A stretch of 64,000 bases of DNA from an uncultured Desulfovibrio sp. (GCA_937926875.1 CALBAX010000015.1:35200-99199), one strand, 5' to 3'; shown: positions 50,847 through 59,530, counted from the stretch's first letter. Made by a program: numbers and translations. The notes: generated by a model from the sequence alone, not told the origin.

Positions 50847-52330
50847 TGCCTGTCCTTGAGATCACTTTCCCGGCGGGGCGCTATCACGCCACAGCCTGGG
50901 GACGCAACGTCAATGAAGGGGAACCCGAATGGCCGCCTTCCCCCTTCCGCCTGGCCCGGGCCCTGATGGACATGCGCTATCGTCGCTTCGACGGGATCAC
51001 GGACAGCGAGCTGGAGGCCGCGCTCCTGCCGCTGGTCGGCACGCCTCGCTTCAGCCTGCCGCCCGCCAGCAAGATGGCCGTGAAGTGCTATCTTGACCAG
51101 GGAACCAAAGAACTCGACAGGCAGCCCGTGCTGGATGCCTTTGTCTGCCTGGGCAAGGACGATGCGCTGTATATGGAACTGCCGGAGGCTCCGGCAGCGT
51201 CGCTACGGCTTCTGGAGCAGCTGGCCGGAGCGCTGCCCTATCTGGGCCGCTCGGAATCCTGGGTCACGGCCCGGATGTGCGATGCCCTGCCCCCGCACCG
51301 TCACTGGAACTGCTGCCCAGCACAGCAGGATGCCCCGCTGGACAGCCTTGCCAGTGTCCAGACGCTCCTGTCACCGGAGGCCTACAGCGGCTTGCCCTAT
51401 CTGCCGTCCACGGGTTCAGGGAAGAAAAAACGCGCCTGCTCCTGGCTGGAAGCTCTGGCCCTTTCCACAAAGACCCTGCTGACGGAAGGCTGGAACAGGC
51501 ATCCGCTCCTTGGGCCATGCACCTATGCCCTCCATGAGCAGGAGATGCCCTCCAAAGCTCTGCCCCTGTCCGGGGATGGTCCTTGCTGCGTGACCTATGC
51601 GCTGCGAGCCACGCCCCTGCCGCCGGTCACGCATGGGCTGATCCTGGCAGAACGCATACGCGCCGGGCTCATGAGCCGCCACAAGCACTGCTGCGGTGAT
51701 CCCGACGCCATCTCGCCCCTGTTCAGCGGCAAGGATGCCTCAGGGCGTCCCTTGTGCGGGCATCATCATGCCAGTTACTGGCCCTGCGATACGGACGGGG
51801 ACGGCAAGATCGACCATGTGCGCGTCTTCCTGCCGCGAGCTTTGACCCCAGATGAACGGGAAGCCCTGGAAAGCCTACGTTATGTTTGGGCCCGGGGCGC
51901 CAAGCTGACGGAACTGATCTACCTGCATTGCCTGCCGCTTGCCGCCTTTCCCCGTGTCCAAACAGTGGTCAGCGCCACGCCTGTGGTCTTTGGCCGTCAC
52001 TACAAGCCGCGGCAGGGAATTTTTCAGGAATGGCTGGAAGCGGAAATACGGCGTTCCTGTACGGAGCAAGGCCTGCCGGAACCGGTGCGGATCGAGCCTT
52101 TCCCCTTCCTTCCCATCCGGGACGGTGCGAAACTGCCCTGGAGCAGCTTCGTCCGGCAACGCAAGGACAAAGCTCCCCAGCATGGCTACGGCTTCCGGCT
52201 CCATTTCGACAGCCCGGTCCCCGTCCCCTTTGCCCTCGGCAGCCTGTCCCACTTCGGCCTGGGGCTTTTTGTCGCTGACGGTGTGCAAGATACAAGTAGG
52301 ATGGTCAGAGGAACTGTATGCTTCGAATAA
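50846..52330 (+). CDS. csb2: Csb2: Cas5-Cas6 fusion, type I-G
   Basis: A 494-residue GSU0054-type protein in which Cas5 (5-prime handle binding) and Cas6 (crRNA processing endonuclease) are joined. The N-terminus LEITFPAGRYHATAWGRNVNEGEPEWPPSPFRL is characteristic; the C-terminal half ends with GYGFRLHFDSPVPVPFALG and SHFGLGLFVADG, the glycine-rich Cas6-type end. It is the last cas gene; no cas1, cas2 or cas4 follows. Confidence 0.9.
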   Translation: MPVLEITFPAGRYHATAWGRNVNEGEPEWPPSPFRLARALMDMRYRRFDGITDSELEAALLPLVGTPRFSLPPASKMAVKCYLDQGTKELDRQPVLDAFVCLGKDDALYMELPEAPAASLRLLEQLAGALPYLGRSESWVTARMCDALPPHRHWNCCPAQQDAPLDSLASVQTLLSPEAYSGLPYLPSTGSGKKKRACSWLEALALSTKTLLTEGWNRHPLLGPCTYALHEQEMPSKALPLSGDGPCCVTYALRATPLPPVTHGLILAERIRAGLMSRHKHCCGDPDAISPLFSGKDASGRPLCGHHHASYWPCDTDGDGKIDHVRVFLPRALTPDEREALESLRYVWARGAKLTELIYLHCLPLAAFPRVQTVVSATPVVFGRHYKPRQGIFQEWLEAEIRRSCTEQGLPEPVRIEPFPFLPIRDGAKLPWSSFVRQRKDKAPQHGYGFRLHFDSPVPVPFALGSLSHFGLGLFVADGVQDTSRMVRGTVCFE

Positions 52331-52966
52331 ACGCAACATCTGCCGGAAAGAAAATCCTTTCTGTCTGCGGTGATATGAAAAATTGCAACGCAAACGCAAG
52401 ACCTGAACGCAATGGCGAATGGCCTGCGCATCATGCAGCGCATGGCGACGGTGATACGGGAAGGGTGTCCACACGATGGACGCCCAAGGCATGACACCAG
52501 GTGTCATCCTTTGAGGAAAAGTAACGGGCCGGATGCTACGGAGCGCCCGGCCCATCATGTTTCAAGCTCCTACGGAGCCATTGCGGGCCATGACAGGCAA
52601 GGGGAGAAGATATCGCCGGCATTCCGGCAAAGCGGTATGCCGGGCAGGAGGGGTAGCACTCGGAATGCTGTCCCTGTTAGCAAACGTCAGCACGATAACG
52701 CCCCAATGTTGAGGCGGGGGCGGAAGAGGATTCCGGCCCTTTTGTGATCCGGCATATGGGCGGCTGGTTGCGGAGATGGGAGCAGGGTGCTATCTCAAAA
52801 AAAGCCTTTCTCCTTGCCGGGAATCTCCCTGGATGGTATGCATGGCCCATGCCACAAGCAGGGCAAAAATGGGCAGCAAAATTTTTTGGGGGTACATTTG
52901 GGGGTACGAGGCATTTTGCTGCATATCATAATATATTATTTACAGTATGTTACGATTGCAGTTAGC
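52331..52966. other. Right end of element, no gene supported
   Basis: About 640 bases between csb2 and attR. Short open frames exist on both strands but lack ribosome sites or family character. The end is AT-rich (ATATATTATTTACAG) and holds two GGGGGTAC motifs (52888, 52900) matching those near the integrase gene; these are likely integrase arm sites. Confidence 0.55.
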
Positions 52967-52982
52967 ATCCCTCCCCCGCCAA
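52967..52982 (+). other. attR: degenerate copy of tRNA-Ser 3-prime end
   Basis: ATCCCTCCCCCGCCAA repeats the tRNA end at 35375-35393 with three bases missing. Its position before a strong terminator fits the original downstream flank of the tRNA gene. Confidence 0.65.
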
Positions 52983-52994
52983 TTGCTGACACAA

Positions 52995-53028
52995 GGGCGT
53001 CCTGCTTCCGGCAGGACGCCCTTTTTTT
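52995..53028 (+). terminator. Terminator, probably the displaced tRNA-Ser terminator
   Basis: GGGCGTCCTGC (52995) pairs with GCAGGACGCCC (53011), followed by seven T residues. It follows attR with no gene in between. Confidence 0.85.
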
Positions 53029-53118
53029 CCTACCCCCGGCCACGCCGGGAAAAGCCTTCTTGCTGAAGATGGCCGGACAGCCGCGATGCCCGCGGCCCTT
53101 CCCGGCCAAGGAGACGCT

Positions 53119-53739
53119 ATGGAACACAAGACCCTTGTGGATGCTGTCGTGAGCGCGGAATGGGAGATGTTCAGCAACGTGCAGAACGTGGGCGGCAAGG
53201 CCTCCTGCCAGATGGATCCCAAGACCTTCCGCATCATGCGTTCCAGCCAGATGGACAACTGGGATGACGAACTGCTGAGCAGCTATCTGGAAGACCTGCT
53301 GAACGCCCGTCTGGAAGGCCGCAACCTGGTCACGGAGAAATACGCCCGTATGATGGAGTCCACCTTCCCCGAAGAATATGCCCAGCTGGCCGACAGCCTG
53401 CCGCCGCTGGATCCTGCGGCCGTGGCCCAGGTGGACGACATCGTGGCCGCCCATGTGGCCTGGAAGGAAGACCTCGACAGCCGCTTCCCCTCGCTGGCCG
53501 ACAGGGGCCGCCCCCTGCGCAGCCGTGACGACCGTCCGGGCTGGGTCTCCATGGAGACCTATCTGCGCGCGGAACTGCGCACCTATTCCCCAAAGACCAT
53601 CGCCCTCTACCACCGGGCCACCATGGAACGGCTGCGCAGGGGCGAGAGCGAAGCCGAACAGAACCTGCTCCATCAGGTGCGGCAATACGGCTTCGAAGAC
53701 ATCGAGAGTGCGGAAAAGCATTTCAGCGCCCGCCGCTGA
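53119..53739 (+). CDS. DUF4125 family protein
   Basis: A 206-residue cytoplasmic protein of the DUF4125 family. The start ALVDAVV-like TLVDAVVSAEWEMFSNVQNV and GGKASCQMDPKTFRIMRSSQ are the family signature. Function is unknown. AAGGAG precedes the ATG by five bases. It lies immediately right of the integrated element and would be the natural downstream neighbour of the tRNA-Ser gene. Confidence 0.85.
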   Translation: MEHKTLVDAVVSAEWEMFSNVQNVGGKASCQMDPKTFRIMRSSQMDNWDDELLSSYLEDLLNARLEGRNLVTEKYARMMESTFPEEYAQLADSLPPLDPAAVAQVDDIVAAHVAWKEDLDSRFPSLADRGRPLRSRDDRPGWVSMETYLRAELRTYSPKTIALYHRATMERLRRGESEAEQNLLHQVRQYGFEDIESAEKHFSARR

Positions 53740-53936
53740 GGCCACTGTCAGCGCCTGATGTCGCCCTGCCGGGAGCTGCCCGCACGATGCGCCTCCGGCA
53801 GGCGCACTGCCGCTCTTGAAATGCGCCCGGGGCCTTCAAAGACCCAGGAGGAACAGGCCCGCCCCCCCTCCCGAAGATGGGCGTCCGCCCGGCGAACCTC
53901 TTGGTCTTGCCGGGACTCGCCACGAGAGCTGAAAAC

Positions 53937-53968
53937 AAAAAGAGCCCCCCATTCGGGGGGCTCTTTTT
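53937..53968 (+). terminator. Terminator after DUF4125 gene
   Basis: GAGCCCCCC/GGGGGGCTC stem with flanking A-run and five T residues. Confidence 0.85.
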
Positions 53969-54006
53969 GTTATATGACCGGCACAGGAACAGATGCCGCA
54001 AAAACG

Positions 54007-54040
54007 AAAAGGGATGCTCCCGAAGGAGCATCCCTTTCCT
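54007..54040 (-). terminator. Terminator for the small gene at 54069
   Basis: GGGATGCTCC (54011) pairs with GGAGCATCCC (54025), loop CGAA; the A-run on its left gives a T-run on the minus strand. Confidence 0.75.
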
Positions 54041-54068
54041 CTCTTTTCGGGGAAAAAACGGACGGCGG

Positions 54069-54440
54069 CTAGGCGTTGGCAGCCTTGAGCATTTCTTCCA
54101 CCATGGCAAGGCTGGTCGCATTCCGGGCATCCATGCCGCACAGACCGCGCACAGCCAGCATCAACAGGGCAACGGGCATGCGTACTTCAGCTTTGCCGTT
54201 ATGGATGATGCAGGTCTCGTCCTGCACCTTCAGACGGTAAGCCCGGCGGCTGTGTCCTTCCGCCCCGGTACGCATGATGTAATAAATCTGGTCCTTGTCC
54301 TCCGTCACATACAGCTTCTGGCGGCACAGCATGCCATGCTCCTCGTCATACCAGGAGCACTCGGAGGAAAGGCTTCCACGAAAGCGCATGTCCTCGCCAT
54401 TGTCGTGTGTGAGGCTGATATCTTCCAGCGTATCGTGCAT
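54069..54440 (-). CDS. Small conserved-looking hypothetical protein
   Basis: A 123-residue protein, MHDTLEDISLTHDNGEDMRF at the start, with ECSWYDEEHGMLCRQKLYVT and a C-terminal helical part VALLMLAVRGLCGMDARNAT. I do not recognise a family. GGGGAGG lies upstream of the ATG at 54440. The open frame extends upstream to 54728 but overlaps the DciA-like gene there. Confidence 0.68.
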   Translation of the reverse strand: MHDTLEDISLTHDNGEDMRFRGSLSSECSWYDEEHGMLCRQKLYVTEDKDQIYYIMRTGAEGHSRRAYRLKVQDETCIIHNGKAEVRMPVALLMLAVRGLCGMDARNATSLAMVEEMLKAANA

Positions 54441-54570
54441 GGCATCCTCCCCTTGAGCTGTAGCGTGACGGCAGCCACGGCAACGAAACGGCAAGGCCAG
54501 CACGACACCCGCTGACCCTAGCATCGCGGGAAAAGCTTTGTCAATCCCGCCTTCCGGCGGCCCCGGCCCG

Positions 54571-56598
54571 TCAGTGGCGGGGATCGGGCAGCTCCATGCC
54601 CAGGAAACGGGCATAGCAGCGGGCCACGGCCGATTCGGGATCCATGAGCCCCAGGCTGGCCCCGGAAGGAGCAGGGACCTCCTCCTTCGGGCGCCCGGCG
54701 GAGCGCTCCAGCACCGGGCTGGGAGCATCCAGATCCTGATGGTCCAGCATCAGGGAGACTCTCACCGCCGTAAAGAAGTCCTCCTGCAAAAAGGCATTGA
54801 CCCGGCGCACTATCTCCGGGCCCATGTAATAGAGCTCCTGCAACAGCACGGCATCTCCGGCACCGATGAGCAACCTGTCGTCATGATGGCCCAGCGGTCG
54901 GGCCAGGGGCGCCAGGTCCGGCCCCAGCACGGCATCCCAGCTGCACCACAAGCGGCTCAGTTTCGCCTGCTCCGGGGATGCGCCCAGCGAAATGAAGACC
55001 TTCTCCAGCACGCTCCCTGTCCGTTCCGGGCCGTGCCATTCCTCAAAACGGGCCTCATGCCCGGGCTCGGTGCTGCGGCGCCGCGTGATCCATGCCCGCG
55101 GGCGCGGGGCATCCCCTGCGGCTGCCTGTGTTTTTTTTGCTGTCCGGCGTTTCCGTCCGCCCGTATCGGTCGGCGGCGGCAGCACGACCAGCGCCTCTTT
55201 GCGGCGCGCCGCCCGTGCTTCCTCCGCTTCCAGCCCGGCATCGAAACGGGCCTGCATGTCCGCGGCCCATTGCCGGAACGCGGCCTCGCGCCGCCCCATG
55301 CCCGTCCCGGAAGACGGCGTGGAGCAAGGTCCCCCGGCTGCCACGGGAGACGCTCCGGGCCGGGCAGATCCATTGGCATCTTCCGCTCCTTCATATCCAT
55401 CGGACAGGGAAGGGGCGGCCCCGGATGCGGGAACAGGGCTGCCTGCCGGAACGGGCCTGTACCCGGCGGATGCAGATGCCGGCAAAGCCCCCGGGCTCCC
55501 GGCCCCAGACGGGGAGGGCCGCCCGCTGTTGGGCACAGGGGCAGCCGTCGTGCTGCCCGCACGGCACGACCGGGAAGAGGCGCTGGCCTCCACAGGTACG
55601 GAATCAGATACAGGCGCAGCAGGAGAAGACAGCATGGAACGGGCCGCCGCAGCGGAACGGGCCGTTGCCCGGGCGTCCGGGACCACGGCCCCCCGGGGAG
55701 CGGGCAGATCGTCCCCGTCATCGTCCCCGGGCAGCACCACCAGGCCGCCGCCTGAGGACGACAGGCCATATTCCGCGGCCAGACGGTCAGCCTCGGCCGC
55801 CAGCGCCGCCGCATCCATGGGGCGCCCGGGAGCCTGCCCCGGCATCGGAGCCTCGGCCGGCACTGCCTCTGCAACAGGCACAGAAGAAGCCGCGGCAGTT
55901 TCCTTGCGGCCCCGCCCGCCGGATGCGGATGGACGCCCCCTACGGGAAGCAGGAGCCCGCTTTGCACCAGCGTGAGACTGTTCCTCTCCCGGCACAGATG
56001 CCACCGCTTCCACCGCAGACGGGGCACCTGAAGGTCCCGCTGCCGGTGAGGCCACCTGTTCGACAGCCCTGGACACGGGGACTGTCCCGGTGTCGGGCAC
56101 AGGAGCGGCCGTCGCGCTGCCCGCACGGCGGCGGGCAGACTCCTTTTTCGGGGAGATGGCAGGTTCCGGCGGCACCGCAGCTGGTGCCGTACCGGCGGAC
56201 GGGGCCACCGGAGAAATTTCCGGAAGTGCGGCTTTCATGGTGGCAACGCTCTGCGATGCCTCTTCCTCTGGCGGGGCGTCCACCACAGCCCGGGGATCCC
56301 TGTCCGGCGCAGATTTCTTTTTCTGCCCGCTGTCCCGTTTGCGGGAAGACACCGGGCTTGCCGTCTGCTGTGCTTCAAGGCCATCCACCGGCACCTTTCC
56401 GGCTGGCCTCTCTCCCTGCGGCGCCTTTTTCCCCTCTACGGCCGCCTCTTCCGGCCGTGACGGAGACGCAAGACCGCAGGCCTCCAGCAACGAGAGGGCC
56501 GTGGTCGTGGTGACGGTCACCCGCTTGCGCGGCGACCGCCCTTTGGTCTCCTCACCGCCGGGGAGAGACCGGTCAGGGGCAGCGGAGGGCGAGGACAT
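54571..56598 (-). CDS. DciA/DUF721-like protein with very long disordered N-terminal region
   Basis: A 675-residue protein. Only the last about 160 residues look globular: VLEKVFISLGASPEQAKLSR, WDAVLGPDLAPLARPLGHHD, LLIGAGDAVLLQELYYMGPE, which match the DUF721/DciA family that helps load the DnaB helicase. The first about 500 residues are alanine/proline/serine-rich low complexity with interspersed basic patches. DciA proteins are usually below 200 residues, so the extension is exceptional. AAGGAG precedes the ATG at 56598. It is divergent from the SahR-like gene. Confidence 0.8.
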   Translation of the reverse strand: MSSPSAAPDRSLPGGEETKGRSPRKRVTVTTTTALSLLEACGLASPSRPEEAAVEGKKAPQGERPAGKVPVDGLEAQQTASPVSSRKRDSGQKKKSAPDRDPRAVVDAPPEEEASQSVATMKAALPEISPVAPSAGTAPAAVPPEPAISPKKESARRRAGSATAAPVPDTGTVPVSRAVEQVASPAAGPSGAPSAVEAVASVPGEEQSHAGAKRAPASRRGRPSASGGRGRKETAAASSVPVAEAVPAEAPMPGQAPGRPMDAAALAAEADRLAAEYGLSSSGGGLVVLPGDDDGDDLPAPRGAVVPDARATARSAAAARSMLSSPAAPVSDSVPVEASASSRSCRAGSTTAAPVPNSGRPSPSGAGSPGALPASASAGYRPVPAGSPVPASGAAPSLSDGYEGAEDANGSARPGASPVAAGGPCSTPSSGTGMGRREAAFRQWAADMQARFDAGLEAEEARAARRKEALVVLPPPTDTGGRKRRTAKKTQAAAGDAPRPRAWITRRRSTEPGHEARFEEWHGPERTGSVLEKVFISLGASPEQAKLSRLWCSWDAVLGPDLAPLARPLGHHDDRLLIGAGDAVLLQELYYMGPEIVRRVNAFLQEDFFTAVRVSLMLDHQDLDAPSPVLERSAGRPKEEVPAPSGASLGLMDPESAVARCYARFLGMELPDPRH

Positions 56599-56631
56599 GG
56601 AACTCCTTGACTATATCCAGATAGGCTGATA

Positions 56632-56652
56632 TTTGCATCAAGCAAATTTGAT
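56632..56652. promoter_or_regulatory. Candidate SahR operator
   Basis: ATCAAGCAAATTTGAT (56637-56652) is an inverted repeat of ATCAA around six bases, overlapping TTTGC-ATCAA-GCAAA. It sits 45 bases before the ArsR-methyltransferase gene, where an autoregulatory site is expected. Confidence 0.5.
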
Positions 56653-56696
56653 ACATAGCATCGCAGGCGCGCCCGGCGCGCCGTACAGGGGCACGC

Positions 56697-57623
56697 ATGG
56701 CACTGGTATATTTCAAGGCACTTTCAGACGAGACCCGTCTGCGACTGGTGCATATCTTGCTGCATTACGAACTCTCGGTCAACGAGCTGGTGCGCATCCT
56801 CGGCATGGGGCAGTCCCGCGTCTCGCGTCATCTCAAGATCCTGACCGAAGCGGGCCTGCTGACCTCGCGCCGGGACGGCCTGTGGGTCTTCTATGCCGCC
56901 ACGCGCTGCGGCGAGGCCAGCGACTTTTTGCAGGCCATGGGGCCCTTTTTGCACACGGATACGGCCATGCGCGAGGACCTGGCCATGGCGGCCCAGATCC
57001 TGGAGGAGCGCGCCCTCAAGACGCGCCAGTTCTTCAACGCCATCGCCGAGGACTGGGACGAGCTCAACCGCGAAGTGCTGGAAGATTTCGACCTGCCCGC
57101 CGCCGTGCTGGCCGCCGTGCCCGTGGGCTGCCGCGTGGCCGTGGACCTGGGCTGCGGCACCGGCGCGGTGCTGGAACGCCTGCTGCCCGCCAGTCGGAGC
57201 CTTATCGGCGTGGACGGCTCGGCCCGCATGCTGGAGATGTGCCGCCGCCGTTTCAGTCCCGTGGACCTGGCCAACGAGAACCGCATCTCCCTGCGCATCG
57301 GCGAGCTGGACCACCTGCCCCTGCGCGACCAGGAAGCGGACTTTGCCTGCATCAACCTCGTCCTGCACCACCTGTCCGATCCCGGCGAGGGCCTGCGCGA
57401 GATCCGCCGCAGCCTGACCACGGGCGGGCACCTGTTCGTGGCCGATTTCCTCCAGCATCACGACGAGACCATGCGCAGCCGCTACGGCGACCGCTGGCTG
57501 GGCTTCGACGAAGAGCGCCTGCAGGAACGCCTGCTCCAGGCCGGCTTCCAGATCCTGTCCTGTACGCGGCAGGCCGTGGGCCGCGGCCTGTTCCTGCTGC
57601 TGGTGCAGGCTCGCGCCTGCTAG
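56697..57623 (+). CDS. sahR: ArsR regulator fused to SAM-methyltransferase domain (SahR-like)
   Basis: A 308-residue protein. Residues 1-90 form an ArsR winged helix (KALSDETRLRLVHILLHYEL, GQSRVSRHLKILTEAGLLTS); the rest is a class-I SAM-dependent methyltransferase fold with motif I VAVDLGCGTGAVLERLLP. This architecture is that of SahR, the S-adenosylhomocysteine-responsive regulator of methionine-cycle genes described in Desulfovibrionales and other Proteobacteria. The next gene, 370 bases downstream, is ahcY, which removes S-adenosylhomocysteine, so the assignment fits. Direct effector binding is inferred. Confidence 0.85.
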   Translation: MALVYFKALSDETRLRLVHILLHYELSVNELVRILGMGQSRVSRHLKILTEAGLLTSRRDGLWVFYAATRCGEASDFLQAMGPFLHTDTAMREDLAMAAQILEERALKTRQFFNAIAEDWDELNREVLEDFDLPAAVLAAVPVGCRVAVDLGCGTGAVLERLLPASRSLIGVDGSARMLEMCRRRFSPVDLANENRISLRIGELDHLPLRDQEADFACINLVLHHLSDPGEGLREIRRSLTTGGHLFVADFLQHHDETMRSRYGDRWLGFDEERLQERLLQAGFQILSCTRQAVGRGLFLLLVQARAC

Positions 57624-57992
57624 ATGTTTTTTGGGGAAGGGCCCTCGCCTGGCGCGAGGTTTTCCCCTCTCCCCGACTATCGCCGTCCCGATGCCCGCAG
57701 CTCTCCGTTGCGGCGGGCACGCCCCTGCGGGCCGCCATTCGGCCGGTCCCTTCCCCAGCGCGCGCCATCCTCAAAGGATGGCCTCCCGCTGATGGGGCAC
57801 AGGGACGCAAGGCGGCCTTGCATGCCGGCAACGACATGCAAGCCCTTTGCCTGACATCTTTCCCTGCGGCCGCCAGCCTTTTTCTGGCGCCGCAGGCCGA
57901 TCCGCCCGTGACGGCAGGACGGACGACCATGCCGCAGACCGCCCTTTTTTTTGTGGAGCGGCCCAACATACTTCCCCAAGGAGAATGGAACG
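57624..57992. other. Intergenic region with repeat copy C before ahcY
   Basis: 369 bases. The left part is repeat copy C (57632-57767). The right part, 57870-57990, precedes ahcY and ends in AAGGAGAA; no riboswitch structure was recognised. Confidence 0.5.
57632..57767 (+). repeat. Dispersed intergenic repeat, copy C
   Basis: Starts GGGGAAGGGCCC, contains GGGCACGCCCCTGCGGGCCG and CCATTCGGCCGGTC, and ends CCCTTCCCCAGCGCGC. The end is the same as in copy B and the core differs by a few bases. Confidence 0.65.
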
Positions 57993-59414
57993 ATGACCAA
58001 AGCCCTGGACCTTTCCCTGGCCTACAAAGTGGCCGACATGGCCCTGGCCGATTTCGGCAAGAAGGAAATGCAGCTTTCCGAGCGCGAGATGCCCGGCCTC
58101 ATGGAGTGCATCCGCAAGTACGGTGACCAGAAGCCCCTCAAGGGCCTGCGCGTGACCGGCTCCCTGCACATGACCATCCAGACCGCCATGCTCATCAAGA
58201 CCCTGCACGCCCTGGGCGCGGACATCCGCTGGGCCTCGTGCAACATCTTCTCCACCCAGGACCACGCCGCTGCCGCCATCGCCGAACAGGGCATGGCCAA
58301 GGTCTTCGCCTGGAAGGGCGAGAGCCTGGAAGATTACTGGTGGTGCACCGAAATGGCCCTGACCTGGCCTGACGGCAAGGGCCCCGACCTGATCGTGGAC
58401 GACGGCGGCGACGCCACCCTGATGATCCACAAGGGCGTGGAAGTGGAAAACGATCCTTCCCTGCTGGAAAAGACCTACGACAACAAGGAATTCCAGATCC
58501 TCATGGATCGCCTGGCCCTGCGCCACAAGGAAGACCCCAACCACTGGCATGAAGTGGCCGCCCGCGTGAAGGGCGTCTCCGAAGAGACCACCACCGGCGT
58601 GCACCGCCTCTACCAGCTGGAAGCCGAAGGCAAGCTGCTCTTCCCGGCCATCAACGTCAACGACTCCGTGACCAAGTCCAAGTTCGACAACCTCTACGGC
58701 TGCCGCGAATCCCTGGCCGACGGCATCAAGCGCGCCACCGACGTCATGGTGGCCGGCAAGGTCGTGGTCGTGGTGGGCTACGGCGACGTGGGCAAGGGCT
58801 GCGCCCAGTCCATGCGCGGCTTCGGCGCCCGCGTGCTGGTGACCGAGATCGACCCCATCTGCGCCCTGCAGGCCGCCATGGAAGGCTTTGAAGTCACCAC
58901 CATGGAAGACGCCCTGGCCGAAGGCGACATCTACGTCACCTGCACCGGCAACCTGCGCGTCATCACCGGCGAACACATGGAAGGCATGAAGGACGAAGCC
59001 ATCGTCTGCAACATCGGTCACTTCGACAACGAGATCGACATGCACTACCTGGAGTCCACCCCCGGCATCACCAAGCTGAACATCAAGCCCCAGGTGGACA
59101 AGTGGACCCTCAAGTCCGGCCGCAGCATCATCGTGCTGGCCGAAGGCCGCCTGGTGAACCTGGGCTGCGCCACCGGCCACGCCAGCTTCGTCATGTCCAA
59201 CAGCTTCACCAACCAGACCCTGGCCCAGATCAAGCTGGCCAAGGGCGACCTGGAAAAGAAGGTCTACACCCTGCCCAAGGAACTGGACGAAGAAGTGGCC
59301 CGCCTGCACCTGGCCCGTCTGGGCGTCAAGCTGACCACCCTGACCCAGGAACAGGCCGACTACATCGGCGTGAAGGTCGAAGGCCCCTACAAGCCCGACC
59401 ACTACCGCTACTAG
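57993..59414 (+). CDS. ahcY: Adenosylhomocysteinase
   Basis: Hydrolyses S-adenosylhomocysteine to adenosine and homocysteine, completing the methyl cycle. The 473-residue protein has SLHMTIQTAMLIKTLHALGA, the active-site stretch ASCNIFSTQDHAAAAIAEQG, the NAD-binding VVVVGYGDVGKGCAQSMRGF, and the C-terminal KPDHYRY that reaches into the neighbouring subunit. It includes the about 40-residue insertion common in bacterial enzymes. AAGGAGAA precedes the ATG. The upstream SahR-like regulator probably controls it. Confidence 0.97.
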   Translation: MTKALDLSLAYKVADMALADFGKKEMQLSEREMPGLMECIRKYGDQKPLKGLRVTGSLHMTIQTAMLIKTLHALGADIRWASCNIFSTQDHAAAAIAEQGMAKVFAWKGESLEDYWWCTEMALTWPDGKGPDLIVDDGGDATLMIHKGVEVENDPSLLEKTYDNKEFQILMDRLALRHKEDPNHWHEVAARVKGVSEETTTGVHRLYQLEAEGKLLFPAINVNDSVTKSKFDNLYGCRESLADGIKRATDVMVAGKVVVVVGYGDVGKGCAQSMRGFGARVLVTEIDPICALQAAMEGFEVTTMEDALAEGDIYVTCTGNLRVITGEHMEGMKDEAIVCNIGHFDNEIDMHYLESTPGITKLNIKPQVDKWTLKSGRSIIVLAEGRLVNLGCATGHASFVMSNSFTNQTLAQIKLAKGDLEKKVYTLPKELDEEVARLHLARLGVKLTTLTQEQADYIGVKVEGPYKPDHYRY

Positions 59415-59487
59415 GCCGCGGCGGATCGCCGTCTTTGCCCGGGTCCGGGACAGAGGGGCAGGGACGGCGGCGTCAGGCAGCAACGAC

Positions 59488-59524
59488 AAAAAAGGAGAGG
59501 CTCCTCAAGGAGCCTCTCCTTTTT
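59488..59524 (+). terminator. Terminator after ahcY
   Basis: AGGAGAGGCTCCT pairs with AGGAGCCTCTCCT, flanked by A- and T-runs. Confidence 0.9.
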
Positions 59525-59530
59525 GAAATA

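Larger units (their letters stand above)
35393..52982. mobile_element. Integrated satellite-like element carrying type I-G CRISPR-Cas
   Basis: About 17.6 kb inserted at the tRNA-Ser gene. It encodes a P4-type integrase right after attL, an AlpA regulator, a P4-like immunity RNA, a RepA-like helicase, iterons, a primase, an ERCC4 nuclease, a toxin-antitoxin pair and a CRISPR-Cas locus. No capsid, tail, lysis or conjugation genes are visible. Probable integrase arm sites, GGGGGTAC and its complement, occur at both ends (35506, TACCCCC at 35538 and 35559; 52888 and 52900). The downstream boundary is followed by a terminator that probably belonged to the tRNA gene before insertion. Confidence 0.82.

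Noticed and set aside
52412..52747. 111-codon open frame between csb2 and attR
   Set aside because: No ribosome site, arginine-rich composition in all parts, no family character.
45255..53118. Possible cas1, cas2 or cas4 remnants
   Set aside because: I looked downstream of csb2 and around the array for their motifs on both strands and saw none.
57870..57992. SAH riboswitch before ahcY
   Set aside because: I could not match the conserved core or fold; regulation by SahR is the better explanation.
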